A stretch of DNA of 64,000 nucleotides from Bacillus thuringiensis (GCF_001182785.1 NZ_CP012099.1:804501-868500), one strand, 5' to 3'; counted from the stretch's first letter, positions 42,350 through 51,852 are shown. Translations and numbers: made by a program. Notes: generated by a model not told the origin, from the sequence alone.

Positions 42350-42898
42350 ATGAAAAATATATTTATTATAAATGGACATGAAAAATACGGTACAAAGGAA
42401 GGACGATTAAATAAAACGTTAGTGGATCATATGGTAACGGTATTAAGCGAGAACCATCAAGTGAAAACAACAACAATTCAAGATGGATACAATATAAAAG
42501 AAGAACAAGATAAATTTTTATGGGCTGATGTTGTGATTTATCAAACACCGATTTATTGGTTTAGTGTTCCAGGATTATTTAAAACGTATATGGATGAAGT
42601 GTATGAATACGGTTTGTTCTTTAAAGGTGCAGATGAATATGGAACAGGTGGTTTATTAAAAGAGAAAGAGTATATGTTCTCTACAACTTGGAATGCACCT
42701 GAAAAAGCATTTGGAGATAAGACGAAGTTCTTTGAAGGAGAAAGTTTAGAATCAGCGCTTAGTCATTTACACCGCGTGCAAAAGTTTCTCGGTATGAGTC
42801 CGTTAAAGAGTTTTGCTTGTTATGATGTGGTGAAGAATCCGGATATTGAGAAGTTTTTAGTGGACGTGAAGAATCATTTGGAAGAAGTCATTCAATAA
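42350..42898 (+). CDS. MdaB-like NAD(P)H:quinone oxidoreductase (flavodoxin fold)
   Basis: 182 residues. FMN-binding flavodoxin-2 fold with IINGHEKYG at the first loop, VVIYQTPIYWFSVPGLFKTYMDEV in the middle and TTWNAPEKAF near residue 110, characteristic of MdaB. It reduces quinones by two electrons. Follows the lipoprotein gene by 23 bases in an operon divergent from hxlR. Confidence 0.9.
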   Translation: MKNIFIINGHEKYGTKEGRLNKTLVDHMVTVLSENHQVKTTTIQDGYNIKEEQDKFLWADVVIYQTPIYWFSVPGLFKTYMDEVYEYGLFFKGADEYGTGGLLKEKEYMFSTTWNAPEKAFGDKTKFFEGESLESALSHLHRVQKFLGMSPLKSFACYDVVKNPDIEKFLVDVKNHLEEVIQ

Positions 42899-42902
42899 TA
42901 GT

Positions 42903-42931
42903 CTATATCCCTGCACGTTTGTGTAGGGATA
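42903..42931 (+). terminator. Terminator of the lipoprotein-mdaB operon
   Basis: ATATCCCTGCAC-GTTT-GTGTAGGGATAT with a mismatch, followed by TTGT; a modest T tract. Confidence 0.6.
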
Positions 42932-43189
42932 TTTGTCATCTGAACTTGTAGGTTGATAAGATGACAAATTTGTAAGACTGTTGTAAGGAAAAAAAATTGT
43001 AGAGAAAGTTACAATGAATCATACTTAAAGTAAGATTTTTTGAGGAGGTGGAATTCGTATAAATGGTTATAAAAATAAAAGGAGAGGATATATAATAAGA
43101 AAAAACAGACCGAACCGTCTGGTCCAGAAAGATACTTAAGTATACTTTTAAAAGAAAATTAATTTTACAGCAATCATCAGGAGGAGAAC
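42932..43189. other. Leader/intergenic region before the DUF418 gene
   Basis: A GAGGAGGTGG ribosome-binding-like site at 43042 and an ATG at 43063 open only ten codons. CAGAC-CGAACC-GTCTG at 43106-43121 is a small dyad that could be an operator. No gene could be supported. Confidence 0.4.
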
Positions 43190-44227
43190 ATGAATAAAAC
43201 AATACCTTCAAATAATAGGATAGTATCACTGGATATTATTCGTGGGTTTGCATTGCTCGGTATTTTATTTATTAACATACCAGCATTTACAATAGTGACA
43301 GAAGGGAATTATAGCGCTCCACAGTATAGCACTCTAGACATGGCTGTTAATACTTTGATTTCCATTTTTGTTACAAAAAAATTCTTTTCTATTTTTTCAT
43401 TTTTATTTGGGATAGGTTTTTATATATTCGCATCACGTGTTGAAGCGAGAGGGGACAATCCTAGACGAAGATTTTCACGTCGTCTATTTTCTCTATTTCT
43501 TATTGGGATTATACATGCTTTCATTTTCTGGGGAACAATTTTGCCTTTTTATGCACTAATTGGTTTTTTACTTCTCCCATTTTATAATGCATCGATTTCA
43601 ACGATTGGTAAGTGGGTGTCGGGTATTTCATTAATTTACTTATTATCAATTGTTATAGAATTATTGATTCCAGAACAACAGCAAATTGTAGCAATTGCAA
43701 AAACGTTAACATCCGATTCTACGCTAATTTTCATTATGTTTTTAGCTGGTTTTGGAGTAGCAAAAGCGGATTGGATTCGAAATATAAGCGGAATGAAAAA
43801 ACAAATTCAAAAAGCTCAGCTGGTGACATTGCCTTTCTTTATTGGGGGAGGAATTTGGATTTGGGTGGCATCTTACTCGAATCATAAACAGCTACCTCTT
43901 ATTATTGCATTAAGTAGTATTCCAGCAGTCATTTTCTACTTGTGCACAATGTTTTCGTTATTAGAAAGTAAGAGAATTGCTACAGCACTTACTCCTGTAG
44001 GATATGTAGGAAGAATGGCACTTACGAATTATGTAGCGCAAAGCTTTATTGGATTAGCCATCATGTCATTTATGAATATTGAGATGGCTTCACCGACACA
44101 AACGGTTTGGATAGCGTTCCTTATATTTGGTATTCAAATTCTTTATACGTTCATTTGGTTTAAATTCTTTAAAATGGGACCGTTAGAAAAAGTGTGGCGT
44201 TATATGACATACGGAAAGAAAAAGTAA
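43190..44227 (+). CDS. DUF418-domain membrane protein
   Basis: 345 residues, about eight helices. The N-terminus RIVSLDIIRGFALLGILFINI is the family signature (DUF418/YeiB-like), and the C-terminal half has GPLEKVWRYMTYG, typical of DUF418. Members have been linked to export or modification of surface compounds without proof. GGAGGAG precedes the ATG. Confidence 0.9.
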   Translation: MNKTIPSNNRIVSLDIIRGFALLGILFINIPAFTIVTEGNYSAPQYSTLDMAVNTLISIFVTKKFFSIFSFLFGIGFYIFASRVEARGDNPRRRFSRRLFSLFLIGIIHAFIFWGTILPFYALIGFLLLPFYNASISTIGKWVSGISLIYLLSIVIELLIPEQQQIVAIAKTLTSDSTLIFIMFLAGFGVAKADWIRNISGMKKQIQKAQLVTLPFFIGGGIWIWVASYSNHKQLPLIIALSSIPAVIFYLCTMFSLLESKRIATALTPVGYVGRMALTNYVAQSFIGLAIMSFMNIEMASPTQTVWIAFLIFGIQILYTFIWFKFFKMGPLEKVWRYMTYGKKK

Positions 44228-44303
44228 ATCAGAGTCAGAACTAAGTATGCTCGCTTAATACTTTTACGCAAATATAAATAACAAATGTTTTGGAGGAAGA
44301 AAC

Positions 44304-44621
44304 TTGAACGGAAATAAATTAGTAGCTGCTTTTTCGTATTGGAGTATTTTATTTGCTCCTATTCTATTCCCAATTATCGTATGGATTTTCGGGGGAGCTG
44401 AAACAAAGAAACATGCGCAAAAAGCTTTGTGGACACATATTGTTCCTACAATTGTTGCGTTTATAGCGATAACGGTATTAGCAATTATAAGTATGGGTTT
44501 AAAAGAGCCTGACGGTCCATTTTATATTGCTGGGATAATTGTAGTAAGTATTTGTATTCTTGTTGATATATACTACTTTATTTGGAACATTATTAAAGGT
44601 ATTAAAGTAATTAAATCGTAA
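44304..44621 (+). CDS. DUF4870-family small membrane protein
   Basis: 105 residues with three helices; the pattern AAFSYWSILFAPILFPIIVWIFGG and later HAQKALWTH is that of DUF4870. TTG start with TGGAGGAAG seven bases upstream. Function unknown. Confidence 0.8.
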   Translation: MNGNKLVAAFSYWSILFAPILFPIIVWIFGGAETKKHAQKALWTHIVPTIVAFIAITVLAIISMGLKEPDGPFYIAGIIVVSICILVDIYYFIWNIIKGIKVIKS

Positions 44622-44642
44622 ACACAATAGTTTTATAGTGAA

Positions 44643-44677
44643 AAAGAGGAAGCTTATGTAAGCATCCTCTTTTTTTG
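44643..44677. terminator. Bidirectional terminator
   Basis: AAAGAGGAAGCTT-ATGT-AAGCATCCTCTTT, one mismatch, with T run on the right and A residues on the left. Between DUF4870 and the convergent SgrR-like gene. Confidence 0.92.
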
Positions 44678-44684
44678 AAATTGT

Positions 44685-46424
44685 TTACTGAGTTGATGGT
44701 TGTACCCATAACTTCGCAAAATTTGCCCAACCGAATGAATCAATTGTTACGTTTTTTAAAGAAGAAGGGTATGTTTTTCTTTTTAAAACGTGATAGTTAA
44801 ATAAAATGATGTGTTCTACTTGTAAAAACTCTTCAATCTCATACATGAGTTCATAACGCTTTTCTTTATTTTCTTCTAGTAAAAATGTATCTAGTAAACA
44901 GTTAATTTGTTTTTCGTAGTGTGGGTCCATGAACCGATTTACGAAGCAACTTTTATTTTTAAATACATTTAAGAAGGCAAGTTCATGATTGGCAGCAAAC
45001 ACTTCTCCCATGAAAATAATATCGGCATGTTGATCGATAGAACGGTTCATATAATCTGAAACGGGAAATGGGTGAAGCTCTACTTGTATACCTAAACTTT
45101 CACATCGTTCTTTTAAGAAATATGCATCATTTGCACTATCTTTAAATGCGAAGAAGTAAATATGTATCGTTTCTCCATTATATGTACTCTTTTTTAAATA
45201 CTCTTTCGCTTTTTCTAAAGAGTAAGATCTTTTAGAAGCTTGGCGACTTCTTTCAGGGAAGAAGCTTGATGCAGCAATTGTTCGTCTACCCTCTATGTTA
45301 CGAAGTATCATTTCAACATCATATAGTTCTCTCCAAGCTTTTCGAAAGTAAATGTCGTGATGAGGATCAGATTTTGTAAAGTTGAAGCTAGCATAAATAC
45401 AACCTATTTCTTCTATTTGTATATCATGCCTTTCATTTTCCTCTTGGTTTGGTAGTTCATAATCAGCATCTATTTGCACATGGTCAGGAATACCCCAAAA
45501 TTCAATACGGTCTAATAATGCGCGCTCTTTAAAATAATGGGTGAACGCTTCGAGTACGATATTATCTTCAGAGTAATGAGCAAGTTTGAAAGGTCCAGTA
45601 CCTATATAATGATGATTTTGAATACTCGTATCACGCGGTAAAATGGCGAGCTGCATTGAACTTACATAGTGTAAGAAAAATAAATTTGGTTTCGCTAAAT
45701 GGAATCGAATTTGCAGTGGTGATGGCGTTTCAATTTGAACAATTTCTTCTGTTAACCATTCAAAAGGAGATTGAACTTGCTTTAGTCTTTCAAATGAAAA
45801 TTGTACATCTTTAGAAGTTAAAATTGTTTCGTTATGAAAATATATATCTTTTCGTAAATAAAAGGTCCACGTAAGTCCATCTTCACTTAATTCCCACGTA
45901 TGCGCAATGTGAGGCTCCATTTTTTCAGTAACATCGTTATAGACGACTAACGTATCAAAAATTTGACTCGTAAGATGGCTCTCTGTAGTTACAGCCACAA
46001 AAGCCGGATCTAATGGGAAAATCTTTCTCGATATAGGAATCTTTAATACGTCGTACATATCATTTGAAGGTTCGTATCCAAAATGATGATGTAGTTTATT
46101 TTCTATCTTTTTTTGAAGTGCAAGGGGTAGGGGTTCTTTTAAAAGAAGAAAAACATCCTTTAATTTTTCTTGCGCTAACAGTTCATCTGTATGGGATTCA
46201 ATTGCTTCTACGAAGTTATGTACAAATAGAATTTCCGTTTTATTTCCGCGGCCTCGACCTGGAGTCCAGCGAATTAATTGTTCCACGCTCATTTTCTTTA
46301 ATAAAATCTTTACGTTTTTCGTACTGCAATATAAAACATCCGCTAATTCTTGTAAGCTATTTCGCATATGTTGTTGATCTTGTGCATGTAGTCTTAGTCT
46401 AATGTAATATTCCATAATTTTCAT
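44685..46424 (-). CDS. SgrR-like regulator with solute-binding domain
   Basis: 579 residues: SgrR-type N-terminal winged helix (about 1-110, with SLQELADVLYCSTKNVKILLKKM) and a large family-5 solute-binding-protein domain (about 155-560) with AHTWELSEDGLTWTFYLRKD. There is no signal peptide, so it is cytoplasmic. E. coli SgrR of the same build senses sugar-phosphate stress. ATG at 46424 follows GAAGGAAG. Divergent from an MFS carrier, which is probably its target. Confidence 0.88.
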   Translation of the reverse strand: MKIMEYYIRLRLHAQDQQHMRNSLQELADVLYCSTKNVKILLKKMSVEQLIRWTPGRGRGNKTEILFVHNFVEAIESHTDELLAQEKLKDVFLLLKEPLPLALQKKIENKLHHHFGYEPSNDMYDVLKIPISRKIFPLDPAFVAVTTESHLTSQIFDTLVVYNDVTEKMEPHIAHTWELSEDGLTWTFYLRKDIYFHNETILTSKDVQFSFERLKQVQSPFEWLTEEIVQIETPSPLQIRFHLAKPNLFFLHYVSSMQLAILPRDTSIQNHHYIGTGPFKLAHYSEDNIVLEAFTHYFKERALLDRIEFWGIPDHVQIDADYELPNQEENERHDIQIEEIGCIYASFNFTKSDPHHDIYFRKAWRELYDVEMILRNIEGRRTIAASSFFPERSRQASKRSYSLEKAKEYLKKSTYNGETIHIYFFAFKDSANDAYFLKERCESLGIQVELHPFPVSDYMNRSIDQHADIIFMGEVFAANHELAFLNVFKNKSCFVNRFMDPHYEKQINCLLDTFLLEENKEKRYELMYEIEEFLQVEHIILFNYHVLKRKTYPSSLKNVTIDSFGWANFAKLWVQPSTQ

Positions 46425-46529
46425 ATATACACTTCCTTCTATCATAAAAGGGGAAACTCTTTAGAATATTCTAACCTTTTTCTTCCTTTTTTTCAAAGTA
46501 AAATAAGTAAGCATAAGGAGGGGGAAACA

Positions 46530-47792
46530 ATGGGATTTTGGAGTATGCATCGAAATATAAAAATTAGAATTATAACTTCGTTTTTAACACGTACTGTGTC
46601 CACGATGATTTTTCCATTTATGGCGATTTATTTTTCAATAAAGTTAGGTAGTGCGATTGCTGGTGCGTTACTACTTATTAATGTCATAGCTTCATTAGTA
46701 ATTGGTTTATACGGTGGATATGTTGGAGACCGGCTTGGGCGTAAAAAGGTTATGATTATCGGTCAAAGTATACAAGTCATTTCCATTGCTTGTATGGGAG
46801 TTGCGAATTCGGATTACGTTGACTCACCATGGCTAACATTTGTGTTTATGTTAGTGAATAGTTTAGGGTCTGGACTTATGAATCCTGCGACAGAGGCGAT
46901 GTTAATTGATGTGAGTACACCTGAAAATCGAAAAGTGATGTACAGCATTAATTACTGGGCTATTAATTTATCGATTGCGATTGGAGCGATATTTGGTGGA
47001 TTACTATTTGAAAACTATAGACTACAATTGTTTATCGTATTAACGCTTGTTGCCATTATGACTTTATATGTGATGGCTGTATATATGGAAGAGGTGTATG
47101 TAGCGAGAAAAACAGTAGAGAAGAAAAATGTATTAAAAGATATGGCAGATAGTTATAAAGTCGTAATGAAAGATAGAGCGTTTTTAATTTTTTGTGCAGC
47201 GAGTATATGTACATTATCGTTAGAGTTTCAAATTAATAATTATTTAGGGGTACGTTTGCAGAAGGAATTTGAAACAGTACAATTTTTCTTCGGTAATGGT
47301 GTTACGTTTGATTTAACGGGTATTCGAATGCTGAGCTGGATTTCAGCGGAGAATACAATTTTAGTTGTGTTATGTTCAGCACTTCTTATAAAAATGCTGA
47401 AAAGCTTCAACGATTTGAAAATCTTATATGTAGGTTTATTCATTTATACAATTGGATTTACAATACTCGGAACGAGCAATAGTTTATGGATTTTATTAAT
47501 TGCAGGGCTTTTCCAAACAGTAGGCGAGATGATGTATGTGCCAGTGCGTCAATCTATTATGGCAGATATGGTGCCAAATGAGGCGAGAGGTTCTTATATG
47601 GCGATTAACGGGATGGTCTTTCAAGTTGCAAAAATGAACGGGGCATTAGGTGTTATGCTAGGTTCATTTATTGCATCTTGGGGCATGAGTGCTCTGTACT
47701 TTATCGTTGGTATGAGCAGTATTTTACTATTTATGAAGGCAATAGGGAAAGAGAAGTATGAGGATGAGAGAAATGTTTCTCAAATTGGATGA
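46530..47792 (+). CDS. MFS transporter linked to an SgrR-like regulator
   Basis: 420 residues, twelve helices, motif A as GGYVGDRLGRKKVMIIGQ near residue 65. A longer loop (about 245-265) between helices 7 and 8. In E. coli SgrR activates the sugar efflux carrier SetA, so a similar sugar or drug exporter role is plausible. AAGGAGGGGG precedes the ATG. Confidence 0.88.
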   Translation: MGFWSMHRNIKIRIITSFLTRTVSTMIFPFMAIYFSIKLGSAIAGALLLINVIASLVIGLYGGYVGDRLGRKKVMIIGQSIQVISIACMGVANSDYVDSPWLTFVFMLVNSLGSGLMNPATEAMLIDVSTPENRKVMYSINYWAINLSIAIGAIFGGLLFENYRLQLFIVLTLVAIMTLYVMAVYMEEVYVARKTVEKKNVLKDMADSYKVVMKDRAFLIFCAASICTLSLEFQINNYLGVRLQKEFETVQFFFGNGVTFDLTGIRMLSWISAENTILVVLCSALLIKMLKSFNDLKILYVGLFIYTIGFTILGTSNSLWILLIAGLFQTVGEMMYVPVRQSIMADMVPNEARGSYMAINGMVFQVAKMNGALGVMLGSFIASWGMSALYFIVGMSSILLFMKAIGKEKYEDERNVSQIG

Positions 47793-47799
47793 AACTATA

Positions 47800-47837
47800 T
47801 AAAAGCGAACCAGTTATACTGGGACTCGCTTTTTATA
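47800..47837. terminator. Bidirectional terminator after the MFS gene
   Basis: AAAAGCGA-CCAGT-TATA-CTGG-CTCGCTTTT with small internal loops, followed by T residues. Confidence 0.85.
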
Positions 47838-47843
47838 TAATTT

Positions 47844-48047
47844 TTAGAACGGATCAACTTCAGCCAAATCAGGGTTAGCATTCGGATTTGTTAATAAGGT
47901 TTTCAGCTCACCTACTTCTGAGAGAGCAACGAGGATATAACCACTAATAAGTACGATGAGTCCAATGACTCGTAATGTTTGCAGTGTAATGTCACGGCTA
48001 TTATTTTCGGAGTTGTCTTGGGGCGGAGAAGGTGAATTATTGTTCAT
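47844..48047 (-). CDS. Small single-helix membrane protein, unknown
   Basis: 67 residues: Asn/Ser/Pro-rich N-terminus, one membrane helix (about 27-43, VIGLIVLISGYILVAL), an acidic C-terminus. GGGAGCC precedes the ATG. No family recognised. Confidence 0.65.
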   Translation of the reverse strand: MNNNSPSPPQDNSENNSRDITLQTLRVIGLIVLISGYILVALSEVGELKTLLTNPNANPDLAEVDPF

Positions 48048-48230
48048 AGTTAGGCTCCCATCTTTTTTGTTTATATGTGCGAAATCATTATTTAACTTAT
48101 GGATAGGAATTATATAGTCATTTTCACTATATGAAAAATGACTATGAAAAGTGATTAGAAATTTTGGGACGAGAAAAGAGTGTGTTACACAAAATCATTG
48201 AAAAAGAGGTTTTATTTGTTTTTTATACAA

Positions 48231-48276
48231 ATAAAAAGGTTAACCAAAATAGCCATTTAGCTATTTTGGTTAACCT
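48231..48276 (-). terminator. Terminator of the PfpI gene
   Basis: AGGTTAACCAAAATAGC (48237-48253) and GCTATTTTGGTTAACCT (48260-48276) form a perfect 17-bp stem with a six-base loop; the A run on the left is the minus-strand T tract. Confidence 0.93.
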
Positions 48277-48283
48277 ATAATAT

Positions 48284-48799
48284 CTATCCTAATATACGCA
48301 ACGATTCTTCAATAAACGCCGGTATATCTTCTGGTTGTCTACTTGTGACTAATTGATTTTGGCATACGACAACCTCTTTGTCATGAAAGTTCCCGCCAGC
48401 GTTTTTTAAATCGACTTCAATAGATTTATATCCAGTTACATCACGTCCTTCAAGTGTTTGTGCAGTGATGAGTAGCTGAGGTCCGTGACAAATAGCGAAA
48501 ACGGGTTTGTCCGCATCCATAAATGCTTTACTAAAGCGTACAAAACGCTCATCTGCACGGAGTATATCAGGGGAAAATCCACCTGGTATGAAGAGGGCAT
48601 CAAAGTTCTCTGGAGAAACATCATCAATACTTTTATCAATTACGACTTCACTTTTTCCTTGCTTACCGTGTACTGTTTTCCCTTTTTCCATTTCAATGGT
48701 TGTTAATTCATATTCCTTTTGATTAAAAGCTGCTACCGGCTCTGTGTATTCTGTGTCCTCGAAATAATCCGTTATTAAAATAGCAATTTTTTTACTCAT
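48284..48799 (-). CDS. DJ-1/PfpI-family general stress protein
   Basis: 171 residues with the class-I glutamine amidotransferase-like fold. The nucleophilic Cys is in VFAICHGPQLL (about residue 104) and the conserved Glu in LFIPGGFSPD precursor region. YraA/GSP18-type members remove glycation adducts from protein. A sigma-B-like promoter precedes it. Confidence 0.92.
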   Translation of the reverse strand: MSKKIAILITDYFEDTEYTEPVAAFNQKEYELTTIEMEKGKTVHGKQGKSEVVIDKSIDDVSPENFDALFIPGGFSPDILRADERFVRFSKAFMDADKPVFAICHGPQLLITAQTLEGRDVTGYKSIEVDLKNAGGNFHDKEVVVCQNQLVTSRQPEDIPAFIEESLRILG

Positions 48800-48925
48800 T
48801 GCATTCAGCTCCTTACATTATATTGTCGGTTCCAGAATCATCCTTGAGCAATGCCTTTTATAAAGTGAAACTTGAATTCATATTTTTTCATTCCCTCCAC
48901 TTTCTTTGCCCTGTTAATTTAATAA

Positions 48926-48950
48926 ATACCCTTTTTATTAGGACGTAAAC
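48926..48950 (-). promoter_or_regulatory. Sigma-B promoter of the PfpI gene
   Basis: Minus strand GTTTAC (48945-48950), 13 bases, GGGTAT (48926-48931), matching the general-stress consensus GTTTAA-N12-15-GGGWAW. The leader would be about 120 bases. Confidence 0.75.
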
Positions 48951-49025
48951 ATGTATTATCGTTTTTGTATGTAAAAATCATAAAATATCGGTTGTTTCAG
49001 TGATTCTTGTTTGAGGAAGCAAAAT

Positions 49026-49068
49026 AAAAAAGCCAAGGAGATAATTTATTTGCTCCTTGGCTTTTAAG
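49026..49068 (-). terminator. Terminator of the EcsB-like gene
   Basis: AAAGCCAAGGAG and CTCCTTGGCTTT enclose a 12-base AT-rich loop; A run on the left. Confidence 0.92.
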
Positions 49069-49081
49069 ATATTTCTTTTCG

Positions 49082-50281
49082 TTAAAACGAAGAAACACGT
49101 TGCTTCGTTTTTGGTACAATAATAAATTTGATCCAGAGTAACCCGACAATCATAATGATAAGGCTATGTAAAAATTGACCTGTAGCAATGAGTATAACAC
49201 TCGAAAATACAATGAGTTGAATGCTTAGCAATATAAAGATTAAGCTAAGAAATTGCTTCATCCTTTCTTCAGTATGGATTGGATATAATGCTACAATAAT
49301 ATTTCCTGAAAAATATTTCCACAGTGAACGGAGCTGCATAGAAATCATATATAGAACGATGTAAGCGATAGCGCCTTTTACGTATATATTTGGTATGAAA
49401 TATAAGGCGAAAGCACCGATCAATCCTAAGCGAATATATATACCGAAATAATCATTCCCACGTAAAAATGCTAATGTATGTAAATAGAAGAAAATTGCTC
49501 TTTTTTTATGTAATAAAGGTTCGATCCAATTTGTAAGCCATTTTCTTTTATTTACTTGTTTGTTCAGTTGCGGAACATCAGTGAAGATGCTAGCGAATTG
49601 ATAAAAACGAACGTTCATTTTTTCTTCTTGCTCGATTATGTAATCCCACGGTATTCGTTTTGTAGGCTGTTTTTTCGTGTATACAAGCAGGAAAGCAAGT
49701 AGTAAGAGTAATCCACCCAATATGAGAACATTTGCGGAATAAAACAGCATGTAAATGATTAAGGCGTTACCAGTAATACGGATGATCAGCCATATGTTTT
49801 TGTCGTGACTATCACGCCACATCCAATGTATGTACATGTTCCAAGCTTTCGTAATCATTAACACGATAAAGATTGTACACAAAAAAGGTACAGTTAATTG
49901 CAATGATTGCAGTGCAAGTGGTACGAGAATAAGGAACGTAAATAATAATGGAAAAAGCTGAATGATGTAATTGTATAGAAGAGATTTTTTGAAATAGGAT
50001 GTTAGTTTCTCTTCTACTGCAAGCAAATAGACAGCATCAGGTTTTTGAATAAATGTACGGATAGGGCATCTAGTTATAATGAACGTAAGTACAATCGTTA
50101 TAATTATTAAAGATATTCCTTTAGAAGGAGATGCTTTTAGAAACTGAGCATAATAATATGCACCAATGCATGAAATAAAGATAAAGCTATATAGTAAACC
50201 GTTAATCATACGTGCAAAGTATGTAATGATATTTTGAATATGTTGTTGGAAGCGACTGCTCCATAGCGATTCGATTGACAT
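49082..50281 (-). CDS. EcsB-like ABC transporter membrane protein
   Basis: 399 residues with about ten helices, matching the EcsB family (N-terminal WSSRFQQHIQNIITYFARMINGL and the inner HKKRAIFFYLHTLAFLRGNDYFG motif). In B. subtilis EcsB works with the ATPase EcsA and affects RasP intramembrane proteolysis and secretion. No ecsA lies beside it here, so it is an additional, orphan copy. ATG at 50281 follows AGAGGTG. Confidence 0.82.
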   Translation of the reverse strand: MSIESLWSSRFQQHIQNIITYFARMINGLLYSFIFISCIGAYYYAQFLKASPSKGISLIIITIVLTFIITRCPIRTFIQKPDAVYLLAVEEKLTSYFKKSLLYNYIIQLFPLLFTFLILVPLALQSLQLTVPFLCTIFIVLMITKAWNMYIHWMWRDSHDKNIWLIIRITGNALIIYMLFYSANVLILGGLLLLLAFLLVYTKKQPTKRIPWDYIIEQEEKMNVRFYQFASIFTDVPQLNKQVNKRKWLTNWIEPLLHKKRAIFFYLHTLAFLRGNDYFGIYIRLGLIGAFALYFIPNIYVKGAIAYIVLYMISMQLRSLWKYFSGNIIVALYPIHTEERMKQFLSLIFILLSIQLIVFSSVILIATGQFLHSLIIMIVGLLWIKFIIVPKTKQRVSSF

Positions 50282-50320
50282 GTTTTTCACCTCTTTGTTC
50301 TATTATATATGTTTTACAAA

Positions 50321-50367
50321 AGAAAAAACGAGCAAATTGCGTTATGCAACTTGCTCGTTTTTCTTTT
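50321..50367 (-). terminator. Terminator overlapping the 3' end of the permease gene
   Basis: ACGAGCAAATTGC (50328-50340) and GCAACTTGCTCGT (50346-50358) form a 13-bp stem with one mismatch; the A run at 50322-50327 is the minus-strand T tract. One stem arm is the coding sequence for the last residues (NEQVA). Confidence 0.88.
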
Positions 50368-51766
50368 CGTTATTTTTTTTCTGATCACGATTCATTAATG
50401 GATAGAAGGCAAATCCGATTACGAATAAACCAATTCCGAGAAGGAACGTTTTTATATCGGATGCCCCCGTTTTAATAACCCATAGTGCGTAGCAAAGTGC
50501 GATCACTGCGACTATGCCATCTGTAATTCTTGCCCGCATTTCATTTTTATATGTTTCACCAGTTGCGACTAGTTTTAACTGGAAGATTGGTGAAACGAGA
50601 TATGGAATGAGGTAGGCCAGTGTTGATACGGTAATAACGAATGTATAAGCTTCCGCAATGGTTCCTGATAATGTTGAGAATAGGAACACTTGCGACATAA
50701 TGTTTGTTAATCGTAATGAGTAAATTGGACTTCCTTTTTTATTTGTTTTTGTGAAGAAGGAAGGGAAGAAACCTTCTTTTGCTGCTTGATATGGTACTTC
50801 TGAGCTTAATAAAATCCAGCCTAAGATAGAACCGAACAGGGAAGTAAGAGCAAGTAATGCCATCAGTTTCCCGCCGCCATGACCCATTGCAGCGTTTAAT
50901 GCATCTGCTAATGGACGTTCAGAAGCTTGTAATTTATCAACGTGAAGTACACCCATTGTTAAAATTGTAATTCCTAAGTAAATCGCAACTGTAATAAGTA
51001 ATCCCGCAACTGTTGCACGTTTTACCGTTTTTGGAGAAACAGCACGGTTTGATAAAAGAACGGCTGATTCAATTCCGATAAACGCCCAAAGCGTTGTAAG
51101 AGCAGCTAAATTTACTTGTGAAAGAAGACCATGTGATACACCTGATTTATCAATCATCGGCGTGTACCATTGTCCAAACTTAGAAGCTTCGAATGCAAAT
51201 AACGTAACGACGATGAATAAAAGGAATCCAGTTACTTTCGTTGTTGTTGCTAAGAAGTTTAGTTTTCCAGCGCCGCTTACACCATTTGTTAATATAATAT
51301 GAGTTCCCCAAAGTAAGATGGAACAAATCGTAAATGTAATTAGTTTTCCGACTTCTATGTTAAAAGAACCGATTGAAAATAGTAGTCGCGTATCTTTCAT
51401 AATTGGGAAGAAGAGTGATAAATATCCCGCAAATGATGTAATGATGGCAACGTTACTTGCCCAGTTTGCAACCCAATATCCCCATACCATACTGAATCCA
51501 GCCATTTTTTTCTTTTTTGGTGTTGAGAATAAAGCATATGCATGACTTTGTGGTCCTGTCGTTAAATCAGGACGACGAATTGCTAAATTACCGAAAACAA
51601 GAGCTAGCATTAAAACACCAAACCCTGTTGTTAACCAAGCTAAAGTGACACCGAGTGGGCTTGCTGTTTGTGCCAACGTACTTGGCACCATGAAAATACC
51701 AGCGCCAACCATGTTACCGACAACGAAAGCTGTTAGTACCCAAAAGCCCCATTTTTTTTGTTGCAT
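50342..51766 (-). CDS. APC amino acid permease, probable lysine transporter
   Basis: 474 residues, twelve helices, with GNMVGAGIFMVPSTLA in helix 1 and WAFIGIESAVLLSNRA in helix 6, as in the AdiC/ArcD/LysP-like basic amino acid antiporter group. A lysine riboswitch in front of it argues strongly for lysine (or a related basic amino acid) as the substrate. GGAGGTATTTTCT precedes the ATG at 51766. Confidence 0.9.
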   Translation of the reverse strand: MQQKKWGFWVLTAFVVGNMVGAGIFMVPSTLAQTASPLGVTLAWLTTGFGVLMLALVFGNLAIRRPDLTTGPQSHAYALFSTPKKKKMAGFSMVWGYWVANWASNVAIITSFAGYLSLFFPIMKDTRLLFSIGSFNIEVGKLITFTICSILLWGTHIILTNGVSGAGKLNFLATTTKVTGFLLFIVVTLFAFEASKFGQWYTPMIDKSGVSHGLLSQVNLAALTTLWAFIGIESAVLLSNRAVSPKTVKRATVAGLLITVAIYLGITILTMGVLHVDKLQASERPLADALNAAMGHGGGKLMALLALTSLFGSILGWILLSSEVPYQAAKEGFFPSFFTKTNKKGSPIYSLRLTNIMSQVFLFSTLSGTIAEAYTFVITVSTLAYLIPYLVSPIFQLKLVATGETYKNEMRARITDGIVAVIALCYALWVIKTGASDIKTFLLGIGLFVIGFAFYPLMNRDQKKNNEKKNEQVA

Positions 51767-51852
51767 AGAAAATACCTCCAAAGTTAGTATAACCAAGTCA
51801 AGCGAGGAGATATGTATGTCTTCTTAGTAGAGAAGAGAAGTCCCAAACAAAA

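Noticed and set aside
43063..43145. Short gene before the DUF418 gene
   Set aside because: The frame with a ribosome binding site stops after ten codons, and other frames give nothing recognisable.
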